Source of the DNA: Hirsutella rhossiliensis | Taxonomy: Eukaryota > Ascomycota > Sordariomycetes > Hypocreales > Ophiocordycipitaceae | DNA: 64,000 bases | Assembly (NCBI RefSeq): GCF_020360975.1 | Contig: NW_025408677.1 | Location: 868,001-932,000 of the forward strand | Reading direction: 5' to 3' | Part shown: piece after piece, positions 33,183 through 43,808 of the stretch | Layout of the letters: each line of letters begins with the position of its first letter | How positions within the stretch are numbered: the first letter of the stretch is position 1 | Notes under the pieces: model-generated | What the model saw: only the letters and a program-made list of their open reading frames with translations | Database searches by the model: none | Told to the model about the DNA's origin: nothing | Program-made: the position numbers and the translations under genes

Positions 33183-34133
33183 TTGTCGGAAAGCGATATA
33201 TCGAGATATGCCCCAATTGATAAAGCGCTTGACTTTCTGAAGTCGTGTGGCACTGTTAACTATGCCAAGACTGCGCGTCAGTTCAATTGCGACGAGACTA
33301 CCCTGCGACGGCGACACCAAGGCAAACAGAGGTTAAGAGAGGATGCCGACAGTTTATATAAGTCACGTCTCTCGAAACAGCAGGAAAGGGACCTTATTAC
33401 GTATATTCGCAAGCTTTCATCACGTGGGATTCCACCTACGCTGCCAATGATCAAAAGTTTCGCCCAGGATATCGCTAAAATTAAGGTCGGAAAGGACTGG
33501 CCGTATAGCTTCGTCCGACGCAATAGCGATAAGCTCGGTTACACTTAGTTCGACGGTTTCGATATTATAAGAAAGAGAGCAGACAATGCTTCTAGGTATA
33601 GAGCCTACTATAAGCTCGTAAGTAGGTGCCTAAGTCTACCCCTTTATTGCTAATCGTATAAGATTAGTAAGAAAATCGAGAAATAGAATATCCTGCCTTA
33701 TAATACGTATAATATAGATAAAAAGGGTTTTCTCTTCGGCGTTATTAATCGTACTAAGAGAGTATTCTCTATTTATGCTAAGAAGTAAGGAAAATTAATC
33801 GGTGCTACCTAGGATAGCAATAGATTATAGATTATGTTCCTAGTATATATCTATTAAGACCTAACCGCGCTACCCCTATTTCTTATCTACTAAGGTAAGC
33901 TAGGGTAAGCTTAGGACTCCTAGCTTATAGAGTTTAATCCGGAGCACTAAGCGGCGTTTTTTATAACCTTAGAAACGGGTTAGACGAACTATAAACTTAG
34001 AAAGGAATAGCTTATTAGTGTTTTCGACCGGTTTACGAAAAAAAAGGCGCGAAACGGCCGGGATTACCGCCTCCTAATTACCGATAAATACTCTAGTTAT
34101 ATTAATATAGACTTCCTAGAGTAGTATAACTAG
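33183..34133 (+). pseudogene. Pogo-type transposase P1, N-terminal part (split by gypsy G1)
   Basis: The first 121 codons are open to a stop after GYT: a psq-type helix-turn-helix (NYAKTARQFNCDETTLRRR) and a Tc5/CENP-B-like second half (RDLITYIRKLSSRGIPPTL, WPYSFVRRNSDKLG). The frame then continues, RIPped, into the DDE domain: YNTYNMDEKGFLFGVINR carries the first Asp, and LLITDKYSSHINIDFLE carries the second. It stops at 34133, where G1 is inserted. No ATG is present; the first codon is TTG at 33183, after an in-frame stop at 33174, so the 5' end is lost or altered. The gene resumes at 41110. Confidence 0.83.
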
Positions 34134-34319
34134 TGTCACGGAGTAGGCAGAGGCGTGCGCGTAGGTGCCGTCCGTAGGATAATGTTAATAAGCTATGCAG
34201 AGCTCTTCTATACGCGGCTAGCCCGCCCCTATACTTACGGGATCCGGCCCTCCGCACGTAACTACACGGCTTAGGCCGCGGCCTAAGCCTATTACCTATA
34301 ATAGTTAAAGACTCTTATA
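34134..34319 (-). repeat. G1 3' LTR (186 bp)
   Basis: Left-hand copy; in coding sense it is the 3' LTR. It contains a perfect 22-bp palindrome at 34268-34289 centred on CCGCGG. Confidence 0.9.
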
Positions 34320-34863
34320 CAATGCCCTCCCTTAAGCGCGGCGTAGTGCTGCCCTATTAACGGCTCCCGTATAATTAGGCCCGTGCCGCGGGCTCTTCCC
34401 TGCCCTTTCCCGTTAATAGGGCCGGCCCTACTAGCCCTATTATCCCCGCGCCCGTTAGCCCGGGCAGCCGGGACCCGGCTCTATACTCGTCGGCCGGCTA
34501 GCCGTTTAAATAGGGGCGTAACCTATTATATACGCCCCTAGGTAGCCGGCGGCTAGTCCGGACCTACGTAAGCCTTAGGTTGCCCGTCCCCTCTACCTTA
34601 GGCAGCATCCTCTACTAAGGGGTATATAAGGCGGCATCCCCCCCTTCCCCCTTCCCTTCCTTCTCTCCCTTCTTTAACCGTAGCAGCAGTATTAATAGGT
34701 AAGTTCCGCTCTACCTAGGGCGTTAGTCCGTTCCTAGCTATACGGGCCGCTCTATTAACGTATACTCGTAGTAGCAGCGGTAGTAGTAATAATAGCCCTA
34801 ATAATAATAATAACTCTAACTAGTAAGTTCCGCGCCTTATAGAGCGGGAGGCCGTATTCCGTC

Positions 34864-35787
34864 GTGCTAACTTCCGCGATAGATATATCCGCCTCTCCCT
34901 CTCCTACCTCCTCCTTCTCGGAGCGTACGGAGTCGTTCGTCGACGCTATGCTAGCCGCGGCCGACGACGACTCCGCCGCTGCCGCCGCTCCTGCCCGCGC
35001 CGCTGCCACCGCTCCTACCGCCGCCGCCGCCGCCTCTACTACGCTATTCGCTCTTACGTCGCCCCTTAGGGTAACGACGCCGTCCCCGCCGCTACCCGTG
35101 ACGCCCGGCCCCTCGGCCCCCGCCTCTATCTCCGCCACCCCCGTAAGTCCGTAGTTAGGTAAGCGTAATAGACGTTGTCCGCTAACCTCCTATAGTATAA
35201 GCGCTAAGTATAGGCCGGCGCCGCCCGCTTAGCCCCCTATATACGTTATGCGTCGTAGGAGCTTGACTACTCCGACTAGGCCGGGCGCCGCCGCGGCGGC
35301 AGCTGCTACTAGTGCGCGCGAGCCGGCCGCGCCTATAAGGCGGCGCCTCCCGTCCTACTCGCTACGGCGTCGGCTTAGAAGGCCGGCTCGCACGGGCAGG
35401 CGCGGGGGGCTACTAAGAAGCGCCTTACCGCCGCCGCCGCCGCCTACCGCAACCTCCGCGCCCTCGAGCGATAGGGCCTTATGCCTAAGTAAGTCCTACT
35501 CCTCCGCTCCCCTATTTCCGCCTCTAACGCACCCGGCGCTAGGGATACTGCCTCCGTCGCCCTATCGGCGGTCCCCTTAGCCGTGCCCGCCTCCGCTACC
35601 GCCGCTGCCCCTACCGCCGCCGCTAGCCGCCGCCCTCTACCCCGGAGCCGCCGCCGCCGCCGACTAGCTTACGGGCTTAGAGGGCCGCCTTAGCGCCCTA
35701 GAGACCGCCGCCGCCGCTAATAAGAAGGAGGAGGCCGACGAGGACGACGATAACGAAGATAATAATAATAATAACGATAAGGAATAG
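34864..35787 (+). pseudogene. Antisense frame in the G1 3' region, about 307 codons
   Basis: Opposite to gag-pol, one plus-strand frame runs from 34864 to a terminal stop at 35785. It is interrupted only by TAG codons (35152, about 35230, 35578, about 35664), all explicable as RIPped Gln/Trp. The product is Ala/Pro/Ser-rich (PSPPLPVTPGPSAPASIS), then Arg-rich (RRRLPSYSLRRRLRR), then leucine-zipper-like (LTGLEGRLSALETAAAANKK), and ends in an acidic Asp/Asn tail. G2 carries the same frame with the same C-terminal end (52466-53320, minus). No family is recognised. The sense strand also has an open frame here (34755-35138), which I regard as a composition shadow. Confidence 0.5.
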
Positions 35788-35879
35788 GCCTAGGTAGTCT
35801 AGGGGCTCCGCCCTATAATAAACGCTATTTTTATCTCTGCCTATACTATTACGCTTATATTGCCTATATTGCCGTAACT

Positions 35880-38800
35880 ACCCCCTCTACTATGCCTACT
35901 TCGTGGTCCTAGCCCGGGCTACTATTAGTAGTCTACTAGTCCGTCGTTCTCGTCTACCGTTCCGAATAAGGCTTTAAACTTATCGAGGGCTATAGTTCCC
36001 GTAAACTTATATACGGGTTCCTACGTAGGGTCGAGATACCCGCGCTACTTAACGAGGACCTCCTGGCGTTTCCCCCTACTAACCTTTTTCTAGCGCGCGG
36101 CCTATATCTCTTTAACCTCGAACTCGTCCTCTCCCTCTACCTCGATTACGGGCGGTTAGGCGTCCGCTACTTTTTATCTAGGCAGCGGGTTAGAGGAGGC
36201 TCTACGAAGGAGGTCTACGTTAATCTTATTATAGACCCCCGTTAGGAGACTATTAAGCTCTATAACCTACGGGCTAATAACCCTCCGTACTATAAACTTC
36301 GCGTATAGCTAGTTAAGCTTCTTCTTTAGTCGTGCCGACCTATAGTTACGGAGGTCTAGCTATACCTTATCTCTTACCGCGAACCTATCTACTAGGGCCC
36401 TAGTCTTATTAGCGTGCCGCTCTTAATCTTACGCCGCGGCGGCTATCGCGGATTAGTAATAATTCGTAGTCTCCTATAGCTTTTATACGAACGCGGAGGC
36501 GCGGCCCTCTAGTAACGTATTACTATGCTGCTCCGCTACCACGTCTATAGTAAAGGGAACTAGTAAGGGTAGTTCGAAGCTATACGTTATAAAGAAAGGG
36601 GCTATCCTAATAGAGGTATATAGTCTACTATTTAATATAAGTTAGGCCGCGGGGAGCCACCGGTCCTAGTCTACTTAGTTGCGGGCTACGATAGCCCGTA
36701 GGTAAGCCTATGCCTCCTAGTTAACCCTCTCGGGCCCTCTATCGGTCTATAGGTAATATACTATACTAAGTAGCTACGTAATCTAAAGTAGCTAGTATAG
36801 GTGCTGCTAAAAGCGGCTGGTCTAATTCGATCCCCTATCGCTTATAATAGAGGCTAGCTAGCTATACGAGCGGGCCTAGCACTATAGGAAGCGCTCTACG
36901 TAGGACTCCGTATCTATAAACGGTATCGGCTCTAATACTATAGACTTACTAAGTCGGTCCTTAATTACCTATATATAGCGGTTGCCGCCCTCTATAAGTA
37001 GGAGGTCCGTTATAAAGTCTATCTATATATACGTATAGAACCGGTCGGGCACCGGAAGCTACTTAAGCAGCCCCTTAAGCTACGCCCTCTAGATCTTTAT
37101 ACGGCCGTAGATATCGTAGTTACGGAGGAAGCAACGAACGTAGTGCTATAGGAGGGGCTAGTAAAAGTCCCTCGTAAGGCCTACTACTATGCCCTATCTA
37201 CCTAAGTAACCTACGACGCTAGAGTTATAGATAAGTTAGACTAGCCTCCCTTAGAGCTCGTTCCGTTCGTCTAGCTCCGGCGGTCCCTCCTTCTCCTTAG
37301 CTTCTATAGTATACGGTGCGCCCGGTACCTATAGTCTCCCCCGCTAACGTAGATGCCCCTATAGGTCGATATAGTAGTCGGCCACCTATACCTTTAGCTT
37401 TAGCTTCGGATCTAGGCGTCGAGCGCCGGACTTAACGGCGCGGCGTACGCCCTCGTAGGTGCGGTCTAGAGCCGCTATCCTATCCTATAAGCGTTATAGG
37501 GCCTTATCTTAGAACACTCTCGCCGCGCGCGCCCTTAGGCCGGTCTATCCCTCCTCGCCGGACTAAGGTAAGGGCGCGGGGGGAAGCTTATTCGCTAGCA
37601 CCGCGTCTTCCTTTACTAGGGAAGCTCTTATATAAGTCCGTAGTACTTCCTATAGGATAAGCTATAGATCCCGGGCCTCGATGTCTGCTCCCGTCGGCCG
37701 GTCCTAATCCTTCTAGGAAAGCGCGTCTAGGACCGCGGAGTCCCGCCTAAGGTAGTACTTAATCGAGAAGTTAAAGCGTAAGAGATACTCCGCTTAGCGG
37801 GCTTGCCGCTTTAAGAGGTACTAGCGAGTTATAAAGTACTCGAGGTTCCTATAGTCTATAAGAACCTCGAAGCTCTTATAGCTCTAGAGCTCCGCTTACT
37901 ATTGCTCGAGGTAGCTAATAATCGCTAGTATCTCCTTATCGTAAATAGCGTAATTCCGCTCTACTAAGGTTAGCTTACGGGAGTAGAACGCTACCGGTTG
38001 CTTCCGCCTATTTACCTCCTAAGAGAGCGTTCCTCTAAGTGCCTAGCCGCTATAGTCCGCTTTAACTAACGTAGACCGGTCGAAGTCCTACTAGAGCAGC
38101 ACCGGGGCTTAAGAGAATAGGTCCTTAAGCGTACGGAACGCTCCTTCCTATATAGGCCCCTAGCGAAAGGCGGTCCGCTTCCCGGTAATCTCGTTTAGGG
38201 GCATTATAATATAGGAGAAGCCCCTAATAAACATCCTATAATAGTTCGCGAACCTAAGTAAGCTCTACACGCCTATCTACGTAGTTAGGGCAGCCTAGTC
38301 CCGAATCGCCTAGATCTTTACGGGGTCCGCCTATATGCCTACGCCTACGTAGATAATAAAGCCTAGGTACTTAACCCTCTTAACCCCGAATTCGCACTTA
38401 TCTAGGTCGAGGTAGAGCCTATAAAGTTAGAGGCGCTCTAGGACCCTCTATACTTTCTATATATAGTCCTCGTAGGAGCCGCTCGTATAGATAAGGATAT
38501 TATCTATATATATAGAGGCGAACTCGTCGAGGAAGTCCCGAAGTATATTATTAATATAACGCTAGAAGGTAGCGGGCGCTCCTAAGAGGCCGAAGGGCGT
38601 TATAAGCTACTCGAATAAGCCGTAGCGTATATAGAACGCTATCTTCTACTCGTTACCCTCCGAGATCTATACCTTATAGAACGCCTGTTTTATATCTAGC
38701 TTTATAAACTACTTTGCCTTCGAAAGGTTATAGAGCGTATCCGAGATTAGGGGCAAGGGGTAGCGGTCCGGCCTCGTAATTACGTTTTAGGCCCTATAGT

Positions 38801-39760
38801 CGCAATAGAACTATATCCCGCCCCTTAGTTTACGCACGAATAGGACCGGCGCTCTTACTTTAGAGCTACTTACTTAAATAAAACCCTTATCTAGGAGGTC
38901 CCTTAGCGTCTTCTTTAGCACTAGTAGCTCCGTATATAATATACTATATAGCGGTCTAAACGGTGCGGGTAGTTCCTGCCCCTTCTTATCGGTGCGGAGT
39001 ACGATCCTATAGTCTACCCCTAGCTTATATAGGTTAAGCTTATCCGCTTCCTAGGACTTAAATAGCGGTAGGAGGTCGTAAAAGCGCTCTAGTATCTATT
39101 ACTATAGCTTAGAGGGCGACTTCGGCTTCTTTATCTAAAGGGCCTTATCGATATCCGCTAGGCTAACTACGTAGACCGCTACGTTAGCCGCTGCCCGGCC
39201 TTGCCCCTACTCTACCCGTCGCACGGTTCCTACGAAGATAGAGGCAAGGACTTCTTATACCGAGTATAAAGCTCGCACGCCTAGTCCTACGCCTACGGAA
39301 CCATCGTCGTAGCGGACCTACCGTTATATAGGCCTAAACTATAGCTTCCTCTAGTACGGAACCGAGTATAATTCTATATATAATAACTAGGGTTTCCTAA
39401 GGATTAGGAGAAACTTTAGTTAGGGGATTATATAGGCTACGATAAGCTTATAGTAACCGTTGACCTCTATAGCTAGCTATATAATGCCCCTAATTACCGT
39501 ACCCTCTATCGCGCCTAAGGCGCCCTTTACTCGCCTTAGGGCGATCTTTTCTACTAGCACTTATATCTCTCGCGTAAGCGCCTCGTTAACTACGGCATAG
39601 CACTAGCAGCCCTCGTCTATAAGGGCGGCAACGGGTAAGGAGTTATTAATTATAACTTATATTAAAGTAGGCTCCTCTTTTATACGGGCGGATAATTCTT
39701 CCTTCTCCTTTACTAGTATTAGTAATTAGGGCTCTAGAGCCTATCTTTGCTCTAGAGCTA
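35880..39760 (-). pseudogene. G1 pol with chromodomain, RIP-inactivated
   Basis: Read right to left: protease near 39600, reverse transcriptase about 39000-38400 (YIDN at about 38500, from YVDD or YIDD), RNase H about 38100-37750, integrase about 37350-36400, and a chromodomain at about 36130-35970 (EDEFEVKEI, EVLVK, RGYLDP, EPVYKF). The chromodomain would tether integration to histone marks and defines the chromovirus clade. Stops are RIP-type throughout. Confidence 0.85.
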
Positions 39761-39769
39761 CTCTTTTTC

Positions 39770-40900
39770 CTCTAGGCCTAGGGGGGCGGAGTCCTCCTTA
39801 TCGTCTAAGGCGAGGAGCGGTTCTATCTTCGCTACTCGAACCGCTATAGGCCGCTTAGCTAAAAGGAAGGGGCATTTTAATATAAAGTACGTAGATACTC
39901 CGCAACGTAAGCAGCGGCCGTTAGCCTTCCTCTTCCCGATTTCCTCGCTCGTTACCTACTTCGCCCGCTACTTAGAGTACGGGGCGGTGTAAGGGGTAGT
40001 CGACGGCGTCTTCTTACCGCGTCTAGCCCGGTCCGTGCGGGTAGCCGATATTAGGGTGTCCCCGTCCGTATCGATAGCCGGTTATTTATCTTACGGAGGG
40101 GCGGTGATCCCGTCGCCGCTATACGGCGTGCGCTTACGGAGCTTTTAGAAACGCGGCGTCTACTCGTAGCCCTAAGCCACCTTTATTAACCGGCTTACGT
40201 ACTCGCCGTAGTTAGTAGGTATAATTACGGGGATAAATAGCTCCCGTAGGGCCGGCGTAATCGAATTCCGTAGCTATATAAGCTTCGCGCTATCTACCTA
40301 TACCGTAGTCCCTGCTGCCCGTGAGAGCGTCTCTTCGAAATCGGGAAGGAATTCGCTAAAGGTTTATCCGTCTCTCTACTTAAGGGTCCGTAGCCTATCT
40401 TACGCCTTCTCCCGCTCCTATACGTTGCCGAACGTATATATAAGGTATTAGAAGAAGTCTTATAGGTCGCGTCTACTACTAGGGCCGCCCTTATCCTAGA
40501 ATCCGGAGATCCGCCGTATCTAGGGCTCCGGCAGCGTATAGAGGAGTAAATACTACGCTATATCGCGATAGCTATTTAGGCCCTATTTCTCGTCGGTTAT
40601 AAACTTCGTCTATAGCCGGCTAAGGAAGAAGTAAAAGGACTCCGGCTTACCGTCCTAAGTCGGCTAAGGGAGCGGCTTCCTCGTCGGTGGTGTCGCCGCC
40701 GTAACCGGCGTTGCGGAGGCCGTAGGGGTTAAAGCCGGTCTCGTAGACGGCTCCCCTAGTACAGCGAGAACCTCGTCCTTCTCGCTAGCCGTCGCGCTTT
40801 TAATCGCTTCTAGGATAGCTGCGATACTTCCTATCTATCCGGGGAGGGGTAGAGTGCTTCCTCGAGGGGGAGGCGCCCTCTCTAGAGAGATATCTATTAG
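39770..40900 (-). pseudogene. G1 gag with CCHC zinc knuckle, RIP-inactivated
   Basis: The gag frame ends with a nucleocapsid knuckle at 39872-39913 reading CLRCGVSTYFILKC, which is C-X2-C-X4-H-X4-C with His changed to Tyr by RIP. The upstream part matches the G2 gag (SFSEFLP-type, DFF, FRNLIYTFGN-type segments). Confidence 0.8.
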
Positions 40901-40923
40901 ATCTATTAATTAATAGCTTATAC

Positions 40924-41109
40924 TATTACGGAGTAGGCAGAGGCGTGCGCGTAGGTGCCGTCTATAGGATAATATTAATAAGCTATATAGAGCTCTTCTA
41001 TGCGCGGCTGGCCCGCCCCTATACTTACGGGATCCGGCCCTCTATATATAACTATACGGCTTAGGCCGCGGCCTAAGCCTATTACCTATAATAGTTAAAG
41101 ACTCTTATA
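40924..41109 (-). repeat. G1 5' LTR (186 bp)
   Basis: Right-hand copy; in coding sense it is the 5' LTR. The 22-bp palindrome recurs at 41058-41079. I could not match the sequence just inside it to a tRNA 3' end. Confidence 0.9.
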
Positions 41110-42266
41110 ACTAGCATCGGATAATCGTTGCTATATTTCCGCCGTAATCTATATATAGGCTATAGCCCCTTAATATATCCCTTTTTAGCCCTCTTTCGAC
41201 TATATATACTAACTAGCTTATTTAGTAGACTATAAAGACATAAGGACTTATTAGGCTATCGAAACGCGAGTTCTAGTCGTTATTTTAGAACGTATTCGGG
41301 TTATTATTCTTAGCGGAGAATATCGTAAGTAGGTAGAAACGGACTAGACTCCTCCTATTTAACCCTAAAGTCGTATTATCGTAGATTATAGAGAAAATAA
41401 AAGATAAGTCTAAGTCTAGCGACGGCTCCGTTAACTCGCTCGCCCTTTAGTAGCCTACTACTCGGGATTTACGCCGACTTATTAATAAGGTAGTCGATAG
41501 ATCCTCGAAAAATACTAGCCGAGATAGTTAGAAGCTTTAAAGTACTCTCGAAAGTCTTTAATCTTAAAACGAATTACTTCGATATAAGAATTAGGGACTT
41601 TATAAGACTATCTTTTATAAAAAGTAGCATAGAATACGCGGTAAAGCTCTAAAGGATTACCTTTTCGATTATATAGATCCTAACTCGGCGTAGGTATTTA
41701 GCCCTATAAAAGTAGCCTAAGCGCGCTTAAAGAAAGCAGCTATAGAGACTTAGAAGTAAGAAGAGGCCTTAGAGAAAGAACGATAAAAGTTTAAGCGATA
41801 GCAAAAGGCGGCAAACGTTAAAGCCCTTGCTCTAGAGAAGAGAAGGCAGCGAGAGGCAGAAACTAAGCAAAGACGTTAGGTAAAGGAAGCTAGATAATAA
41901 GAGCGGGAGAAAAACAGGCAAATACGAAAAGAGCTTAAGCGTAAAAACCGGGAAGTAGTATTAGAAATGGGATCCGGACCCTTTGTAGCTCCACAAACTC
42001 GCGAGAAGAGTCCGGGTGTTCGAGACGAGATTGTCGTCGCTATTCCGGCTCTACTAGAACCGACGACAGCTCCGGAATACTCAAAGTCGCTAAGCATTAA
42101 GTTACGTAAAGATCCAAAGCCGGTCTTGGCTATTTCCTCACGTCCTAAAAAGCCATTATTAGCTGTCGAGAGCGATCGGGAGATAGTAGTCGCAATTCGG
42201 GGACTTGCGCGATCGGGACGCTATAGGAGACGACCACGGTGGCTTGATGACTGCGAAGTAGATTGA
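41110..42266 (+). pseudogene. Pogo-type transposase P1, C-terminal part
   Basis: Resumes the frame broken at 34133: HRIIVA, then IFPP and LQPLNISLFSPLS. The third catalytic Asp of the QPLDV box now reads Asn. There follow NAYSGLLFLAENI, GLDPFNPKVV, and a long basic coiled-coil tail (EKERQKLKRQQKAANVKAL). From about 41950 to the TGA at 42264 the sequence is no longer RIPped and is open (MGSGPFVAPQTREKSPG ... RPRWLDDCEVD). The tail length and basic character fit Fot1/pogo-type transposases. It is inactive because of the G1 insertion and RIP stops. Confidence 0.82.
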
Positions 42267-43806
42267 ATGGCATTGCTAGGCATCTTTCTTGCTTCTGCTT
42301 TAATTTGAGATTGTTTTATATTATTTTCGTGGAGTTTCACTTAAATCTTTACCGGAATGCACGGGAAGCAAAATCCGGCGAATCATCCGATCCGGCTGCT
42401 CACCGGGAAATCCCTTAAAGGGTTGAGCCGTTCAAGACGTACGCACGCCAGCCTATTCTGTCTTGGGCGCTGGCAAGCATGCACGAGCCTGACCCGACGC
42501 TAGCTAACAGGGTTAAGCCAAGAGGAGCTTCGGCTTTCTGGCTTACGCGTAGTTTTGGCGTACGCCAAAAGGTTTTAGGCCGTATTTGGCGTGGGCCGCT
42601 TCGCTACTAGCGTATAATTAGGTGTGCCACGCTGACATGGAGCAGATTTGAGCGACGACCTGAAACGAATGCTCGTCTATACTCGTCGACGGCAAGGGCC
42701 ATAGCGGTCTGATAAATTCTATCAAGACCAGCAACGCGGGTCGCAGGAGCAACGTGGCACGAGGACCAAGTATAACCTTTAACCGCATCCCTCGAAGAAG
42801 CTTTTTTTCGGGGAATGCACGCATAGCGAAGAAGACGGCTATATTTTGGCTAGCAAACGTCGCAAGGCCCCCATCCTTGCCTCCCGACGGCGAGAGGCAA
42901 AGCGTGACTCTAAAGTGCCTAAGGGACGCGGACTATCGTGCGCACGCGGAGAGAATAGAAGTAAGGAGGACAACGTCGGCGCTGCCGCTATTATAGATCG
43001 CTTATATATAGCTATTGCGACGTACGAAGAATAACCACTCTCTAATGCAATCCTAAAGTGCGTCTACGATAATAGCACATCGATATTCTAGCTATAGGTT
43101 ATATAGGCTACTACGTATAGAGCGCGTGGTCACTATGATTATATAGAGAGCGAACCAGGTAATAAAGACTCGACTATCTAAGAGAGCCCGAAAAGAGCGA
43201 CTAAGAATACGCTATACGCTAACATCTAAAGCTTCGGCCTAGCCTATAGATAGGCTATAGTAGTGGCATCGATAGGATCTAGATACCTATTGTTCCTAGC
43301 GTTCCTAGCATGCTCTCTCTAGCGTGGCGAACTTAAATTAGCTTAGCTCTACTACGGGCGCGGATGGTTCGGTAACTAAGATGAATTTATCGCTAATAAG
43401 GAGTAGTAGGGTGTAGTAGGAAAGGACCGGGCATGTGACCTAAGTAGGGTGGGCACGCATTAAGCAAGCGGAGAACTTAATACCCTATAGCGTCACCCTC
43501 GGTAATAGAGGGCCAATTACTAATATATAGATAACTATGCTACTATAATTAAGGAACGTATCTAAGGTTTATATATAGCTATACTACGTAGAAAGGGCGT
43601 GATACTGCTTATTTAATACGAGTAGATTTCGTTGTTCCTAGGTATAGTAGCTAACCTATACGATATATTAATAATAGAGAGTAGTCTAATTATCCGCGAG
43701 GGCTGTTTAGGTCGGATTAAATTTAAGGTCTTACTTAATATATTATACCGCTGCGCTCGCTCGCACCCTTACGCTAAGGATAGCGTAAAAGAAGTATAAC
43801 CTCGAC
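42267..43806. other. P1 3' flank and unidentified sequence
   Basis: 42267-43010 is of ordinary composition. It contains an 18-bp perfect palindrome TTTTGGCGTACGCCAAAA at 42553-42570, perhaps part of the 3' terminal repeat of P1. Overlapping small frames at 42754-43034 (basic, KRRKAPILASRRREAK) might be a coding remnant, but I cannot name it. 43030-43806 is moderately RIPped with no readable gene. Confidence 0.4.
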
Positions 43807-43808
43807 TA

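Larger units (their letters stand above)
34134..41109 (-). mobile_element. Ty3/gypsy chromovirus G1, complete, RIPped, inserted in transposase P1
   Basis: 6976 bp flanked by a five-base target duplication ACTAG (34129-34133 and 41110-41114), with 186-bp LTRs. In coding orientation (minus) the LTR runs TGTAAGAG-type to CCGTGACA. The internal order is gag, protease, reverse transcriptase, RNase H, integrase, chromodomain, then a GC-rich 3' segment with an antisense frame. A polypurine tract (AAGGGAGGG) precedes the 3' LTR at 34323-34333. The element is complete in structure but not functional because of RIP stops. Confidence 0.92.

Noticed and set aside
33072..33320. Minus-strand frame over the start of transposase P1
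   Set aside because: It mixes the membrane-gene remnant with the reverse of the helix-turn-helix; not a gene of its own.
34755..35138. Sense-strand frame in the G1 3' region (and 53217-53522 in G2) as a third gene
   Set aside because: It is shorter than the antisense frame and ends in low-complexity Ile/Thr runs; probably a shadow of GC-rich composition. I cannot exclude it fully.
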